From contig CAZJTL010000005.1 of NCBI GenBank assembly GCA_964548905.1, positions 6,084 to 70,083 on the forward strand: a DNA stretch of 64,000 bases. The letters run 5' to 3'. The stretch's first letter is position 1. Each line of letters starts with the position of its first letter. The DNA comes from CAZJTL01 sp964548905 (GTDB lineage Bacteria; Cyanobacteriota; Cyanobacteriia; Cyanobacteriales; Xenococcaceae). This document shows, piece by piece, positions 7,831 to 16,209 of the stretch. The notes under the pieces were generated by a model. The model had not been told where the DNA came from. It did not search any database and worked only from the letters and a program-made list of their open reading frames with translations. The position numbers and the translations under genes are program-made.

Positions 7831-10401
7831 TTAAATCGTAACTTTGAGAATCATATCCTCAAAGTCAGGGGTAAGATCTGTAGTCGCAAACAGATCCTCA
7901 AAGACAAAGAGATTATCTCCAGAAGAACGAATGTGATCGGATTTATCTGGGTTAGCGCCTAAGTAGTTAAAGTAAGCTACTGGTATACCATCACTCTTAA
8001 ACTGATTATCCGCATTCGACTTGAGAACATCATCAACAGTGCCGTTGGCAATCAAATAAGGTGCCAAAATCTGACCTTCACTCAGAGTAGTATCAAGATT
8101 ACTCTTGTCTTTAGTCAAATTAAGGTCGATGCGTTTTTCAAGTGCAGCTTTAGCATAACCAGGATCGCTAGGTTTGAGTAACTTACCGTTGATATCAGCT
8201 ATTGTTCCTTCTTTATCTAGAACTGGATAGAAACCAACTGTGTTGTTAAAACCAGCGTAGCTAGAGAGTTCAAACTTCGCTTTGACTGGAGCAGATTGTC
8301 CAGTAATATCGAGTAATTCCCCTTGATAACCACTTTGCAGCTTGGCAGTTTGCTTAACAGGGTCATTGCTAAGCTGAACTTTCATGATCAAGTCATTGTA
8401 GTCCTTATCACCAAGTCCTGTTATATCCTCCCAACTGAGTTTGAAACCGCCTTCAGAAGGAATAGTACTAATTTGCAGATGGTTGAGATTTTTACCACCA
8501 TTACCACTAACTGAAGCAAAGAAGACTTCAGGGTTTTTACCTTCTGCGATCGCTTTAAAGGCATTATCTACTGAATTGTTTTGAACTAAGTAGAAGCTGA
8601 GGTTATCAGAAGCATTAAATCCATCCAAAACGCGAGTAGGATCGAAATTAATTTTCTGACCGATACTACTTGGAGAAGAAAAAATTGTTTTTCCAGCTCT
8701 TAGTGCTGCTTCTACGTAGCCAGGATCGCCAGGTTTGAGACCGTTAAGAGTGCCATCAGCAGCTACTTTGAATACACCGATTTCGTTGACGTATGCTGCA
8801 TCGTATTCTTTTACGCTTAAGGTAAACTTGATGCGAGCATCGTTTTTGACTTCAACATCAACTGCAACACCGTTAGCATTACCATCGGCATCTTTAGCTT
8901 TATAGTAGAAGGTATCAGTGTAGCTGGTAGGACTACCATCTCCCATTAATTTGAAGTTTCCCTGCTCGGAATCTAGTAGTAAGTCAAACGCTTTATTGAC
9001 ATCAATACCATTGGCAGGAGGTGTATAAAGTAACTTACCATCTTTAGTAAGACTTACCGTACCACCTTTAGCAGTAGTTTTATCGTAACTTTCGATCTCC
9101 TTGCCTGGACCTTGGTCATTGGCTAAAACGTCGATCGCGATCGGGCTGCTACTAGAGGTAGAAGCTTTATCTGCTTGAGCGACAACTGGAGATGTTAGAA
9201 TTTCGTCTTTATTAGTAAAGTCACCTGCGGTAAGAGTTCCTGTGAAACCCTCTAAAACAGCAATTCTAGTGCCGTTCTTATCCATAATGACAGTACTGCC
9301 ATTTTCTTGAGCAAACTTTAAGCTATTAAAGTCAAGACCAGCAGCATTAATACCAAGTTTGTCTCGTCCTTGAGTGAAATCTTTGACGGTATTAGCTTGT
9401 TTGGGTAAATCACCCAAAGCAATCCAGAATAAATCCGAACCAGTTCCACCTTGGAGAGTGCTGTTACCTTGACCGGCATACAGCTTATCTTGACCAGCAC
9501 CGCCAATTAATTGGTCGTTAATACCGCCTTTGAGGACATCATTGCCATCACCACCATCTAAGATGTTGCCACCCTTACCAATTTCAGCGTTAAGGACATC
9601 ATTTCCTGCCTCGCCGTATAGTTTATCGTTGGTGTTGGCAAAGAGTTGATCTTCTCCTGCACCACCTTTGAGGGTATTATTGCCCTTACCAGCAGCAACA
9701 GCATCGATAATGTCGTTTCCGTCTGTACCTGTTATTAATTCGTTAGAACTTTTGGCATAGATAGTCTTACTGCTATTAGACTCTGGTGTAGAAGCTGGTA
9801 GGATTAGGTCTTTATCAGTAAAGTCATCTGCTGTTAATGTTCCTTGAAACCCTATCAAGATGGCAATTTCTTTATCATCTTGAGTTTTGATCAGAGTATC
9901 TGAACCTTGCTTGGTAATCTTGAGATTTTTATATTCTACACCAGTAACTTTAAGCCCAAGTTTATCTTGTCCTTGAGTAAAATCCTTAATTACGTTACGT
10001 TTGTTTGGTAGTTCAGCAATAGCCAGCCAAAAAAGATCGGCAGAAGAACCACCATCAAGAGTGCTTCCTCCTTGACCGGCACGCAAGTCATCTTGACCTG
10101 AGCCACCGTATAACTCGTCATTGCTACCAGCACGCAGATTATCGTTGCCTTCGCCACCGTAAAGTTGATTTTTTCCTTTACCAATTTCGGCGTTGAGGGA
10201 ATCATTTCCTTCATCGCCGTATAGTTTATCGTTGGTATTGGCAAAGAGTGAATCGTTTCCTGCTCCACCTTTGAGAGTATTATTACCTTTACCTGCGGCA
10301 ACTGCATCGAGGGTATCGTTCCCTTCTAAGCCAAGTAGCTCGTCACCAGAGCCTTTGGCATATAGTTGATCGTTGGCAGAAGTACCAGGGATAAGCACCA
10401 T
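7831..10401 (-). CDS. RTX-type calcium-binding secreted protein with duplicated RTX and DUF4114 modules
   Basis: Extracellular protein of 856 residues without an N-terminal signal peptide, expected to leave by type I secretion. Residues about 1-203 and 213-405 are two copies of one module: GGxGxDxLxG Ca2+-binding nonapeptides followed by DLFWLAIAELP, VIKDFTQGQDKLG and GTLTADDF. A cadherin-like/VCBS stretch follows (DVLANDQGPG, LLYTPPANG). The C-terminal part holds two DUF4114-like modules, the first ending in GDKDYNDLIMKVQLS and the second in LTPDFEDMILKVTI. It lies 68 bases after another RTX gene on the same strand, so the two are probably co-transcribed. Likely an adhesin or surface-layer component; no enzyme domain seen. 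Confidence 0.85.
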   Translation of the reverse strand: MVLIPGTSANDQLYAKGSGDELLGLEGNDTLDAVAAGKGNNTLKGGAGNDSLFANTNDKLYGDEGNDSLNAEIGKGKNQLYGGEGNDNLRAGSNDELYGGSGQDDLRAGQGGSTLDGGSSADLFWLAIAELPNKRNVIKDFTQGQDKLGLKVTGVEYKNLKITKQGSDTLIKTQDDKEIAILIGFQGTLTADDFTDKDLILPASTPESNSSKTIYAKSSNELITGTDGNDIIDAVAAGKGNNTLKGGAGEDQLFANTNDKLYGEAGNDVLNAEIGKGGNILDGGDGNDVLKGGINDQLIGGAGQDKLYAGQGNSTLQGGTGSDLFWIALGDLPKQANTVKDFTQGRDKLGINAAGLDFNSLKFAQENGSTVIMDKNGTRIAVLEGFTGTLTAGDFTNKDEILTSPVVAQADKASTSSSSPIAIDVLANDQGPGKEIESYDKTTAKGGTVSLTKDGKLLYTPPANGIDVNKAFDLLLDSEQGNFKLMGDGSPTSYTDTFYYKAKDADGNANGVAVDVEVKNDARIKFTLSVKEYDAAYVNEIGVFKVAADGTLNGLKPGDPGYVEAALRAGKTIFSSPSSIGQKINFDPTRVLDGFNASDNLSFYLVQNNSVDNAFKAIAEGKNPEVFFASVSGNGGKNLNHLQISTIPSEGGFKLSWEDITGLGDKDYNDLIMKVQLSNDPVKQTAKLQSGYQGELLDITGQSAPVKAKFELSSYAGFNNTVGFYPVLDKEGTIADINGKLLKPSDPGYAKAALEKRIDLNLTKDKSNLDTTLSEGQILAPYLIANGTVDDVLKSNADNQFKSDGIPVAYFNYLGANPDKSDHIRSSGDNLFVFEDLFATTDLTPDFEDMILKVTI

Positions 10402-10469
10402 GGTTAAATTAGCTCCATAAATTTATAGTGTAGTGATTGAATTTAAGAACAATGAATTACATGAATGAA

Positions 10470-11525
10470 TTACATGAATTCAAAGTCATTAGATTCGTTA
10501 ACAGGTGGTTTTCCATCTAATTCGACTAATTCTTCGCCATTGACCGAGATCTTACCATCGTTGTATTTGACTTGATCGCTAGTAACACCTTTGGCAAATC
10601 TAATCTTATCTTCACCAGATACAAAGTCGATAATCTTGTTGATTTCTGATGGTGCAGAACTGAGATCTAGAACATAAGTGTCTTTACCAGCACCACCAGC
10701 AGCAGTAGAGCCACCGCCTTTGAAGATTAATGTGTCGTCGCCTTCGTTACCAGCAATATTGTCTTTATTACCAGCCGTAGCTTGATCGTTGCCATCACCA
10801 CCATAGACGCGGTTGTCACCAGTACCTTTAGAAGCGTCAATTACGTCGTTGCCACCGCCACCAAAGGCGAAGTCTTTTTGACTTAATATGGCTTTGTCAT
10901 CGCCATCACCAGTACTAATTTCATTATTTCCAGCGTTCTTAGATTTGCTGAGATCGATGAAGTCGTCGCCCCCACCGGTACTTAAAAAAGTGCCTTTGCC
11001 ATCAAAACCATCTTTTCCAACTATCAATTCATCGGGTCCTTCGCCACCAGAAAGTATTTCTTGGGTAGATCCAACACTAATAGCGGATGGACTAATTTGA
11101 CCTTTAAGAATGGCGATCGTTTCACCGTCATACATAACGGCAGTGTTACCGTCTGGTGTAGGCTCGAATTCTAGATCGTCGGCACTGATACCATTTTCTA
11201 GTTCTAAGGAATCGCCTTGTTGATAGTCAATAATCGTATCAACGCCTGAACCAGGTCCGATGATAAAGATATCGTTACCTTCGCCGCCAGACAGAAGATC
11301 GTCTCCAGCGCCACCAGCGAGAATGTCTGAGCCGCCAAGACCGTAGATAGCATCGTTACCTTTACCACCATCGATCTGATCGTCGAGGTTACCACCTCTA
11401 ATTAAATCTATGGCATCAGTGCCATTGAGCTGGTTTATTTGATTCTCAAGACCTTGGATATCAAAACCACCAGAACTATTAGGAGTTGAATTTAATGGGG
11501 TTGTGGGATTAATTACGCTTGACAT
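10470..11525 (-). CDS. RTX-type calcium-binding protein
   Basis: 351 residues, no signal peptide. RTX nonapeptides are concentrated at about residues 45-90 (GGKGNDAIYGLGGSDILAGG) and 180-270 (GGGGNDVID, GGDGNDQATAG, GNEGDDTLIF), each block followed by the TIIDYQQGDSLEL or KIIDFVSGEDKIRF strand usual at the end of RTX domains. Ca2+-dependent folding outside the cell after type I export is the family expectation. It is the first gene of a two-gene reverse-strand unit with the larger RTX protein; no ABC/HlyD/TolC export genes are adjacent. The ATG at 11525 is preceded by an AT-rich leader. Confidence 0.85.
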   Translation of the reverse strand: MSSVINPTTPLNSTPNSSGGFDIQGLENQINQLNGTDAIDLIRGGNLDDQIDGGKGNDAIYGLGGSDILAGGAGDDLLSGGEGNDIFIIGPGSGVDTIIDYQQGDSLELENGISADDLEFEPTPDGNTAVMYDGETIAILKGQISPSAISVGSTQEILSGGEGPDELIVGKDGFDGKGTFLSTGGGDDFIDLSKSKNAGNNEISTGDGDDKAILSQKDFAFGGGGNDVIDASKGTGDNRVYGGDGNDQATAGNKDNIAGNEGDDTLIFKGGGSTAAGGAGKDTYVLDLSSAPSEINKIIDFVSGEDKIRFAKGVTSDQVKYNDGKISVNGEELVELDGKPPVNESNDFEFM

Positions 11526-11821
11526 TGTTTAAATATAGTTAATTTGAGCAGGTTATTGCTTACTATGAATAGCTACTGTCAATATATTTCCCACAATTAA
11601 CTGAAAAATAACACTAGTCCTTAAAAATCAGGGATTATACTGATATCTGATGATTATTACTAATAATTGCTTAAGTGAAAATCAGGTAGTGAATCTTAAT
11701 TTGGTCATGAATTAGGCGAGTACTTAGGTAGAGTAGAGGGAGCAGGGAGACAAGGAGACTGGGGAGGCGCGGAATTGGAGGTCGCCTCCGATTATTGAGC
11801 GCCGTAGACGGGGAGATGAGA
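11526..11821. other. Intergenic region with a hairpin cassette
   Basis: AT-rich upstream region of the RTX genes (to about 11725), then a short GGGAGCA/GGAGAC array holding a hairpin cassette. No gene seen. Confidence 0.6.
11764..11805 (+). repeat. Hairpin cassette (inner stem GGAGG/CCTCC)
   Basis: Outer arms GAGGCGCGGA and GAGCGCCGT as at 5747-5790, inner hairpin TTGGAGG-TCG-CCTCCGA. It is inserted in a GGGAGAC-type array. Confidence 0.7.
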
Positions 11822-13366
11822 TTACCAATCCTTTGAAGAAAATAGATTCACTTGGTTGCGTCCTTGAGTTTTAGCTTGATATAGAGCGCGATCTGCTTGT
11901 TGAATTAGATGATGAATATTTTGATGGGGACTGGGAACTTGAGTTGCTACTCCCATACTCAAGGTTACGTAGGTCGAAATCGGTGATTTTTGATGGGGTA
12001 GCTTTAATTTTTCTACTTGTTGACGGATTGTATCGGCGACAAATAAAGCACCTCGATCGCTCGTATCTGGTAAGATGATGGCAAATTCTTCACCTCCGTA
12101 GCGTGCGACTAAATCTGCTGGTCTTTTACTGGTTCGAGTCATTACTTTAGCAATTTCCTTCAGACAAGCATCTCCTGCTGGATGTCCGTAGGTATCGTTA
12201 TATTTTTTGAAAAAATCTACGTCACACAGTACTAAAGATAAAGGTTTTTGTTCTCTTGTCAAGCGTTGCCATTCTCGGTTCAGAGTTTGCTCGAAATGGC
12301 GGCGATTAGCTACTCCTGTCAAACTATCTTGGATTGCCAACTTTTGCAATTGTGCGTTAACTGTTCGCAATTGTGCGTACAATTCCGATTGTTGAATGGC
12401 GATCGCTACCTGAGTTGCTAGTTGTTTGAGAAAATCTATTTCCCAGCTTTGCCATTGTCTGGATTTATTGTAGTTATGAGCTACTAGCGTTCCCCATAAT
12501 TTGTTTTCAGATTGTTGGAAATTATGGTTGGGTTCGATCGACAAAGAGTCGGTAATTTGTTGTAGCGATCGACTTTGCCAAATGGGTAGAGTTAATAAGG
12601 CTTTTACTTGCTCTTGAGGATCGAGTATATTTACTTGAGTTTCTTGGGATTGAGTTCTGTTTAAAGGTTCGATCGATTGAACTAAATAGTTATTGGTTTT
12701 ACTACCATTGGCACCAACCCGATCTGTTACTAATTCCCGTTGTACATGTCTGAGAAATGAGTTATTTACTTGTTGCTGTTGTGGAGACTGGACGATGATT
12801 TCGCCTGATGCTTCTGCACTAAAGCGATGGATTGTAACTCGGTCTGTTTGTAGAAATTGACGCACCTCGTCTACTGTTGTCTGAAGAATGATCTCCAAGT
12901 CTAAGGATTGACGAATTCGCTCCAACATCTTCCCCATCAATCTTTCTCTTTCTGCTCGCTGTCGCCAAGCTTTTTCGTTACGCTGACGCTCGATCGCATA
13001 ACGAATCGATCGCAGCAATAATTCTCCCTCTAAACTATTTTTAACTAGATAGTCTTGCGCTCCTTTCCGTACCGATCTAATTGCCGTATTGAGATCGTTG
13101 AGCATAGTCAAAACCACGATTGGTATGTTTGGTTTTTGTTTTCTGAGTTTAACAATACTGTCAATTCCCTGACTATCTGGTAGGGATAAATCTAGTAAAA
13201 CTATATCGAAATTAATTGAAATTAAAAGATCGAGCGCATCTTTAACGCGATTGACATTTTTGATGTCGATATTCAAGATGTTTTCTTGTTCTAATAGCTC
13301 CCCAATCAATTCAGCATCTGCTAAATTATCTTCTACCAAAAGGATTCTTAAAGATTTAATATTCAC
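11822..13366 (-). CDS. Response regulator with GAF and GGDEF domains (diguanylate cyclase)
   Basis: Signalling enzyme predicted to make cyclic di-GMP. Residues 5-125 are a receiver domain with acidic residues after strand 1 (VEDN), the phospho-acceptor region DIVLLDLSLPD and the KNS lysine. Residues about 150-335 are a phytochrome-like GAF domain (FLQTDRVTIHRF), but I see no chromophore cysteine in the usual CH context. The C-terminal GGDEF domain (about 345-505) has the active motif RYGGEEF and a preceding RPAD that matches the RxxD inhibitory site. No partner kinase is adjacent. It ends in a repeat-rich spacer. A sensor role (phosphorylation plus a GAF ligand) controlling c-di-GMP is a family inference. 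Confidence 0.9.
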   Translation of the reverse strand: MNIKSLRILLVEDNLADAELIGELLEQENILNIDIKNVNRVKDALDLLISINFDIVLLDLSLPDSQGIDSIVKLRKQKPNIPIVVLTMLNDLNTAIRSVRKGAQDYLVKNSLEGELLLRSIRYAIERQRNEKAWRQRAERERLMGKMLERIRQSLDLEIILQTTVDEVRQFLQTDRVTIHRFSAEASGEIIVQSPQQQQVNNSFLRHVQRELVTDRVGANGSKTNNYLVQSIEPLNRTQSQETQVNILDPQEQVKALLTLPIWQSRSLQQITDSLSIEPNHNFQQSENKLWGTLVAHNYNKSRQWQSWEIDFLKQLATQVAIAIQQSELYAQLRTVNAQLQKLAIQDSLTGVANRRHFEQTLNREWQRLTREQKPLSLVLCDVDFFKKYNDTYGHPAGDACLKEIAKVMTRTSKRPADLVARYGGEEFAIILPDTSDRGALFVADTIRQQVEKLKLPHQKSPISTYVTLSMGVATQVPSPHQNIHHLIQQADRALYQAKTQGRNQVNLFSSKDW

Positions 13367-13585
13367 AAATATATTACTTAAACTAGTTATTGGTTTTTGT
13401 CGATCGATATAAATATCGCGATCGATTTTGTGAATAACTAAGAAATACTTTTTCGTCTACATTTCTTTTTGATTACTCACAAGAACTTTATTTTAATATT
13501 TTTTTAATTTAATTGATTAATTGTTTCTGATTGTATCATGCTCTAGTAGAAAAAATAACTGTTATTAAAGAATTCAGACTCAAAT

Positions 13586-13828
13586 TTAAGGCAGCATAGA
13601 AAAATCTAGCCAAAAATTTAAACTTGTTTTAACGACAGCCAAGAATTGGTCTAGATCGTAGGGTTTAATGATATAGCAGTTAGCTTTTAAAGAATAACTT
13701 TTGATAATATCTACAGAAGAAGTAGAGGTTGTAAACATTATTACAACTATGCTTTTAAGGCAACTATTTTGTTTGATTATTGTTAATAAATCATAGCCAT
13801 TTAACTTAGGTAAATTTAAATCTAAAAA
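13586..13828 (-). pseudogene. 5'-truncated response-regulator receiver domain
   Basis: Reverse strand reads 80 codons without a start: FLDLNLPKLNGYDLL, SIVVIMFTTSTSSVD and CYIIKPYDLDQFL, then stop. These are the phospho-acceptor strand onward, the T/S switch and the K-P of a single-domain (Rcp1-like) response regulator. The first 50-60 residues, including the acidic pocket, are missing. The remnant begins exactly where the adjacent permease ends (7-base overlap), with an in-frame TAA just before it, so a deletion or recombination joined the two. Not expected to be functional. Confidence 0.75.
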
Positions 13829-14778
13829 TTAACTCTTGGGTCTAAGATACTATAAGTAATATCTGCAATTAAGTTGAAAATTACAATTAAAATTGCATAA
13901 ATAAAAGTAATTGCCATTACTACAGGGGTATCGCTGCGGTAAATCGATTCAATCAGTAAAGCACCAATTCCAGGGACGCGAAAGACTTGTTCTGTGACTA
14001 AAGCACCTGTAAAAATGGCGGGAATTTCTAAGGCGACTAGGGTGACTACTGGAATCATAGCATTGCGTAAAATATGATTGATTAAAACAGCAAAGTTACC
14101 TAGCCCTTTCGCTAAAGCAGTGCGGACATATTCTTGATTGAGTTCTTCTAAAACAGCCGCACGGACGAAGCGCATTAAGGTAGCTGATTGATATAAAGTC
14201 AGCACGCATACAGGCATAATTGATTGCTTAATTTGTTCTATGAATGTTTGCCAATTAGTTATCTTTAAAGTGCTGTTGTAGATAAAAGGAAACCATTTTA
14301 GTTGCACGCTAAAAATAATAATAAATAGCAATCCTGTAAAAAAAGTTGGTAAAGAAAATCCAAAAAAAGCAAAAGTTGTTGCTAGTTTATCTACAAGCGA
14401 ATGGCGTTTAACAGCAGAAAGTACTCCTAAAGGAAAAGCGATAATAATGCTCAAAATATAAGCTAAACCGACGACTACAAGAGTTGTTGGCAAGCGTTGT
14501 AAGATTAATTCAAGGACTGGCGTTCTACTCGTAAAGGAATAGCCCAGATCGCCTCGAATAAACGCCCAAAACCATTTAAAATAACGAATGTAAATTGGTT
14601 GGTCTAAGCCAAGAGATTTACGAATATTTTCTCTAACTTCTTCTGTAATTGAAGGGTTATTGGCAAATTCTGCCATGGGATCGCCTGGTGCTAATGCCAA
14701 AACTGCAAAAATAACAATACTGATAGCGATTAAAGTAGGTATAGCCGTGAAGATACGCTTGATTAGATATTGGTGCAT
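13822..14778 (-). CDS. DppB/OppB-type ABC transporter permease
   Basis: Inner-membrane permease of a peptide/nickel-type ABC importer; 318 residues, about six helices. N-terminus MHQYLIKRIFTAIPTLIAIS and ALAPGDPM are typical of DppB, as is the EAA loop EELNQEYVRTALAKGLG near residues 205-221, and the C-terminal ILDPRVNF closely matches the DPRVRY end of the family, so it is complete. No DppC, ATPase or binding protein is adjacent, so partners must be encoded elsewhere. The 3' end abuts a truncated response regulator, and the start is only five bases from the divergent nuclease gene. Confidence 0.9.
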   Translation of the reverse strand: MHQYLIKRIFTAIPTLIAISIVIFAVLALAPGDPMAEFANNPSITEEVRENIRKSLGLDQPIYIRYFKWFWAFIRGDLGYSFTSRTPVLELILQRLPTTLVVVGLAYILSIIIAFPLGVLSAVKRHSLVDKLATTFAFFGFSLPTFFTGLLFIIIFSVQLKWFPFIYNSTLKITNWQTFIEQIKQSIMPVCVLTLYQSATLMRFVRAAVLEELNQEYVRTALAKGLGNFAVLINHILRNAMIPVVTLVALEIPAIFTGALVTEQVFRVPGIGALLIESIYRSDTPVVMAITFIYAILIVIFNLIADITYSILDPRVNF

Positions 14779-14783
14779 TTAGA

Positions 14784-15554
14784 ATGAGAATTTTTGGTCT
14801 TGTTTTAGTAATTATTTTGGCGATCGCTGGTTGCGTTAATATCTCCAGTGGCAATGTACATCTAAAATTTGGCAATCCTAGTAATGCCAATCGGAACGAT
14901 TTAAATAACTATCTACTGGAAAAGCCACAGTATGCTCTATCCTACAATTGTAGTAACGGTATCCCAAACTGGGTGAGTTGGCAACTGAGTTCAGATTGGT
15001 TGGGTGATGTCGATCGCAGTAATGATTTTCGTCCAGATCCAGATTTACCAGACAATTGTTATGCTTCGCGTCCCAACGATTATCGTGGAACTGGTTATGA
15101 TAAAGGTCATCTGACACCTTCTGCCGATCGCAGTAATATCACTGAAGATAATAGCGCGACTTTTTTGATGAGTAATATTATTCCTCAGTCTCCAGCTAAT
15201 AACAGAGAGGTATGGCGAGAGTTAGAAGAGTATTGTCGAGAATTAGTCAAACAGGGAAAGGAACTTTATATTATTGCTGGTGGTGAAGGGAAACAAGAAG
15301 CGATCGCGACAGGGAAAATTACTGTTCCTCGCTACACTTGGAAAGTAGTTTTAATTTTAGATAAATCGGGTGATTCCCCCACAGAAACCAGTCAAACTAT
15401 TGCAGTGAGAATTCCTAACAGCGATCGCATTCAAGGCACAAATTGGCAGCAGTATCAAGTCTCGATCGATGAGATTGAAAAAAAGACAGGTTACGATTTT
15501 TTCTCAACTATTCCTAACAAGATTCAAGCTCACATCGAACAATTAAATATTTGA
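14784..15554 (+). CDS. nucA: NucA-type DNA/RNA non-specific endonuclease, lipoprotein
   Basis: Secreted sugar-non-specific nuclease of the beta-beta-alpha metal family. N-terminal MRIFGLVLVIILAIAGC is a lipoprotein signal with lipobox LAIAGC. The active site is TGYDKGHLTPSADRS (about residues 106-120), the DRGH motif with K for R, keeping the catalytic His; NIIPQSPANNREVW supplies the metal-binding Asn. Length fits Anabaena NucA. A NuiA-like inhibitor gene lies convergently 212 bases downstream, which strengthens the call. The start is five bases from the start of the divergent permease, so its promoter would have to lie inside that gene. Confidence 0.9.
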   Translation: MRIFGLVLVIILAIAGCVNISSGNVHLKFGNPSNANRNDLNNYLLEKPQYALSYNCSNGIPNWVSWQLSSDWLGDVDRSNDFRPDPDLPDNCYASRPNDYRGTGYDKGHLTPSADRSNITEDNSATFLMSNIIPQSPANNREVWRELEEYCRELVKQGKELYIIAGGEGKQEAIATGKITVPRYTWKVVLILDKSGDSPTETSQTIAVRIPNSDRIQGTNWQQYQVSIDEIEKKTGYDFFSTIPNKIQAHIEQLNI

Positions 15555-15766
15555 AAAAATTTTAAATTTGAGATTTAGTATTGATTTGTCAAGTTATTTC
15601 TGATAAACTTTTTTCATAATAGGAGTAGTGACACTTATCGCCAAACCTCCACACAACCATTATGAAAGCTTCACTTTTAATCAAACCAAAAAAAGCTTCA
15701 ATTGTCAAATTTTTTGAGCTAAAATTTTAACTTTTATTAACTAATATTTTTGCTAATTATATAAAT

Positions 15767-16180
15767 CTAGGTTTCAACAATTTGAGTAAATAAACCTGCC
15801 AAATTACCAGCTTCAGTTTGACCAATCACATAAACATCAATTGTCGTTTTTCCTAGCCGATAAACCTGAATATTTCTCAAGTTTACTTTTAATATTTGAA
15901 CTAATTGTTGATATCGTTTAACTTCCTGAGACTCTTCTTGATTGTGCCAATCTTGTTCTTGAGTGGCAATAGCAAAGAAATCATCTAGTTCGCATACTTC
16001 GATCGTTGTATCAAGATTTAAGCCAAGCTGAAGGATTATCTTTTCGGGTGTAATTTCCGATCGTTCTTCCCATAAAAAGACTTGCCAAGGGCGATCGGTT
16101 TCGCTAATCCAGGATAAATTTTCTGTTGCTTTTTCTAGTTGAGTGATTAAGTCGCGATCGTTTATTTGTGGATGGTTCAT
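15767..16180 (-). CDS. nuiA: NuiA-like nuclease A inhibitor
   Basis: Cytosolic inhibitor that would neutralise NucA before export. 137 residues, the size of Anabaena NuiA. Shared blocks, recalled from that family, are ISETDRPWQVFLWE (23-36), CELDDFFAIAT...DW (80-100) and QVYRLGKTTIDVYVIGQT followed by AGNLAGLFTQIVET at the C-terminus. Family structures, as I remember them, show a Glu near 24 and the C-terminal Thr contacting the nuclease active-site metal; here E27 and T137 are in the matching places. The start is the last ATGAAC unit of a heptamer array. The two genes converge, so each has its own promoter. Confidence 0.88.
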   Translation of the reverse strand: MNHPQINDRDLITQLEKATENLSWISETDRPWQVFLWEERSEITPEKIILQLGLNLDTTIEVCELDDFFAIATQEQDWHNQEESQEVKRYQQLVQILKVNLRNIQVYRLGKTTIDVYVIGQTEAGNLAGLFTQIVET

Positions 16181-16209
16181 TGTTCATTGTTCATTGTTCA
16201 TTTACCAGT

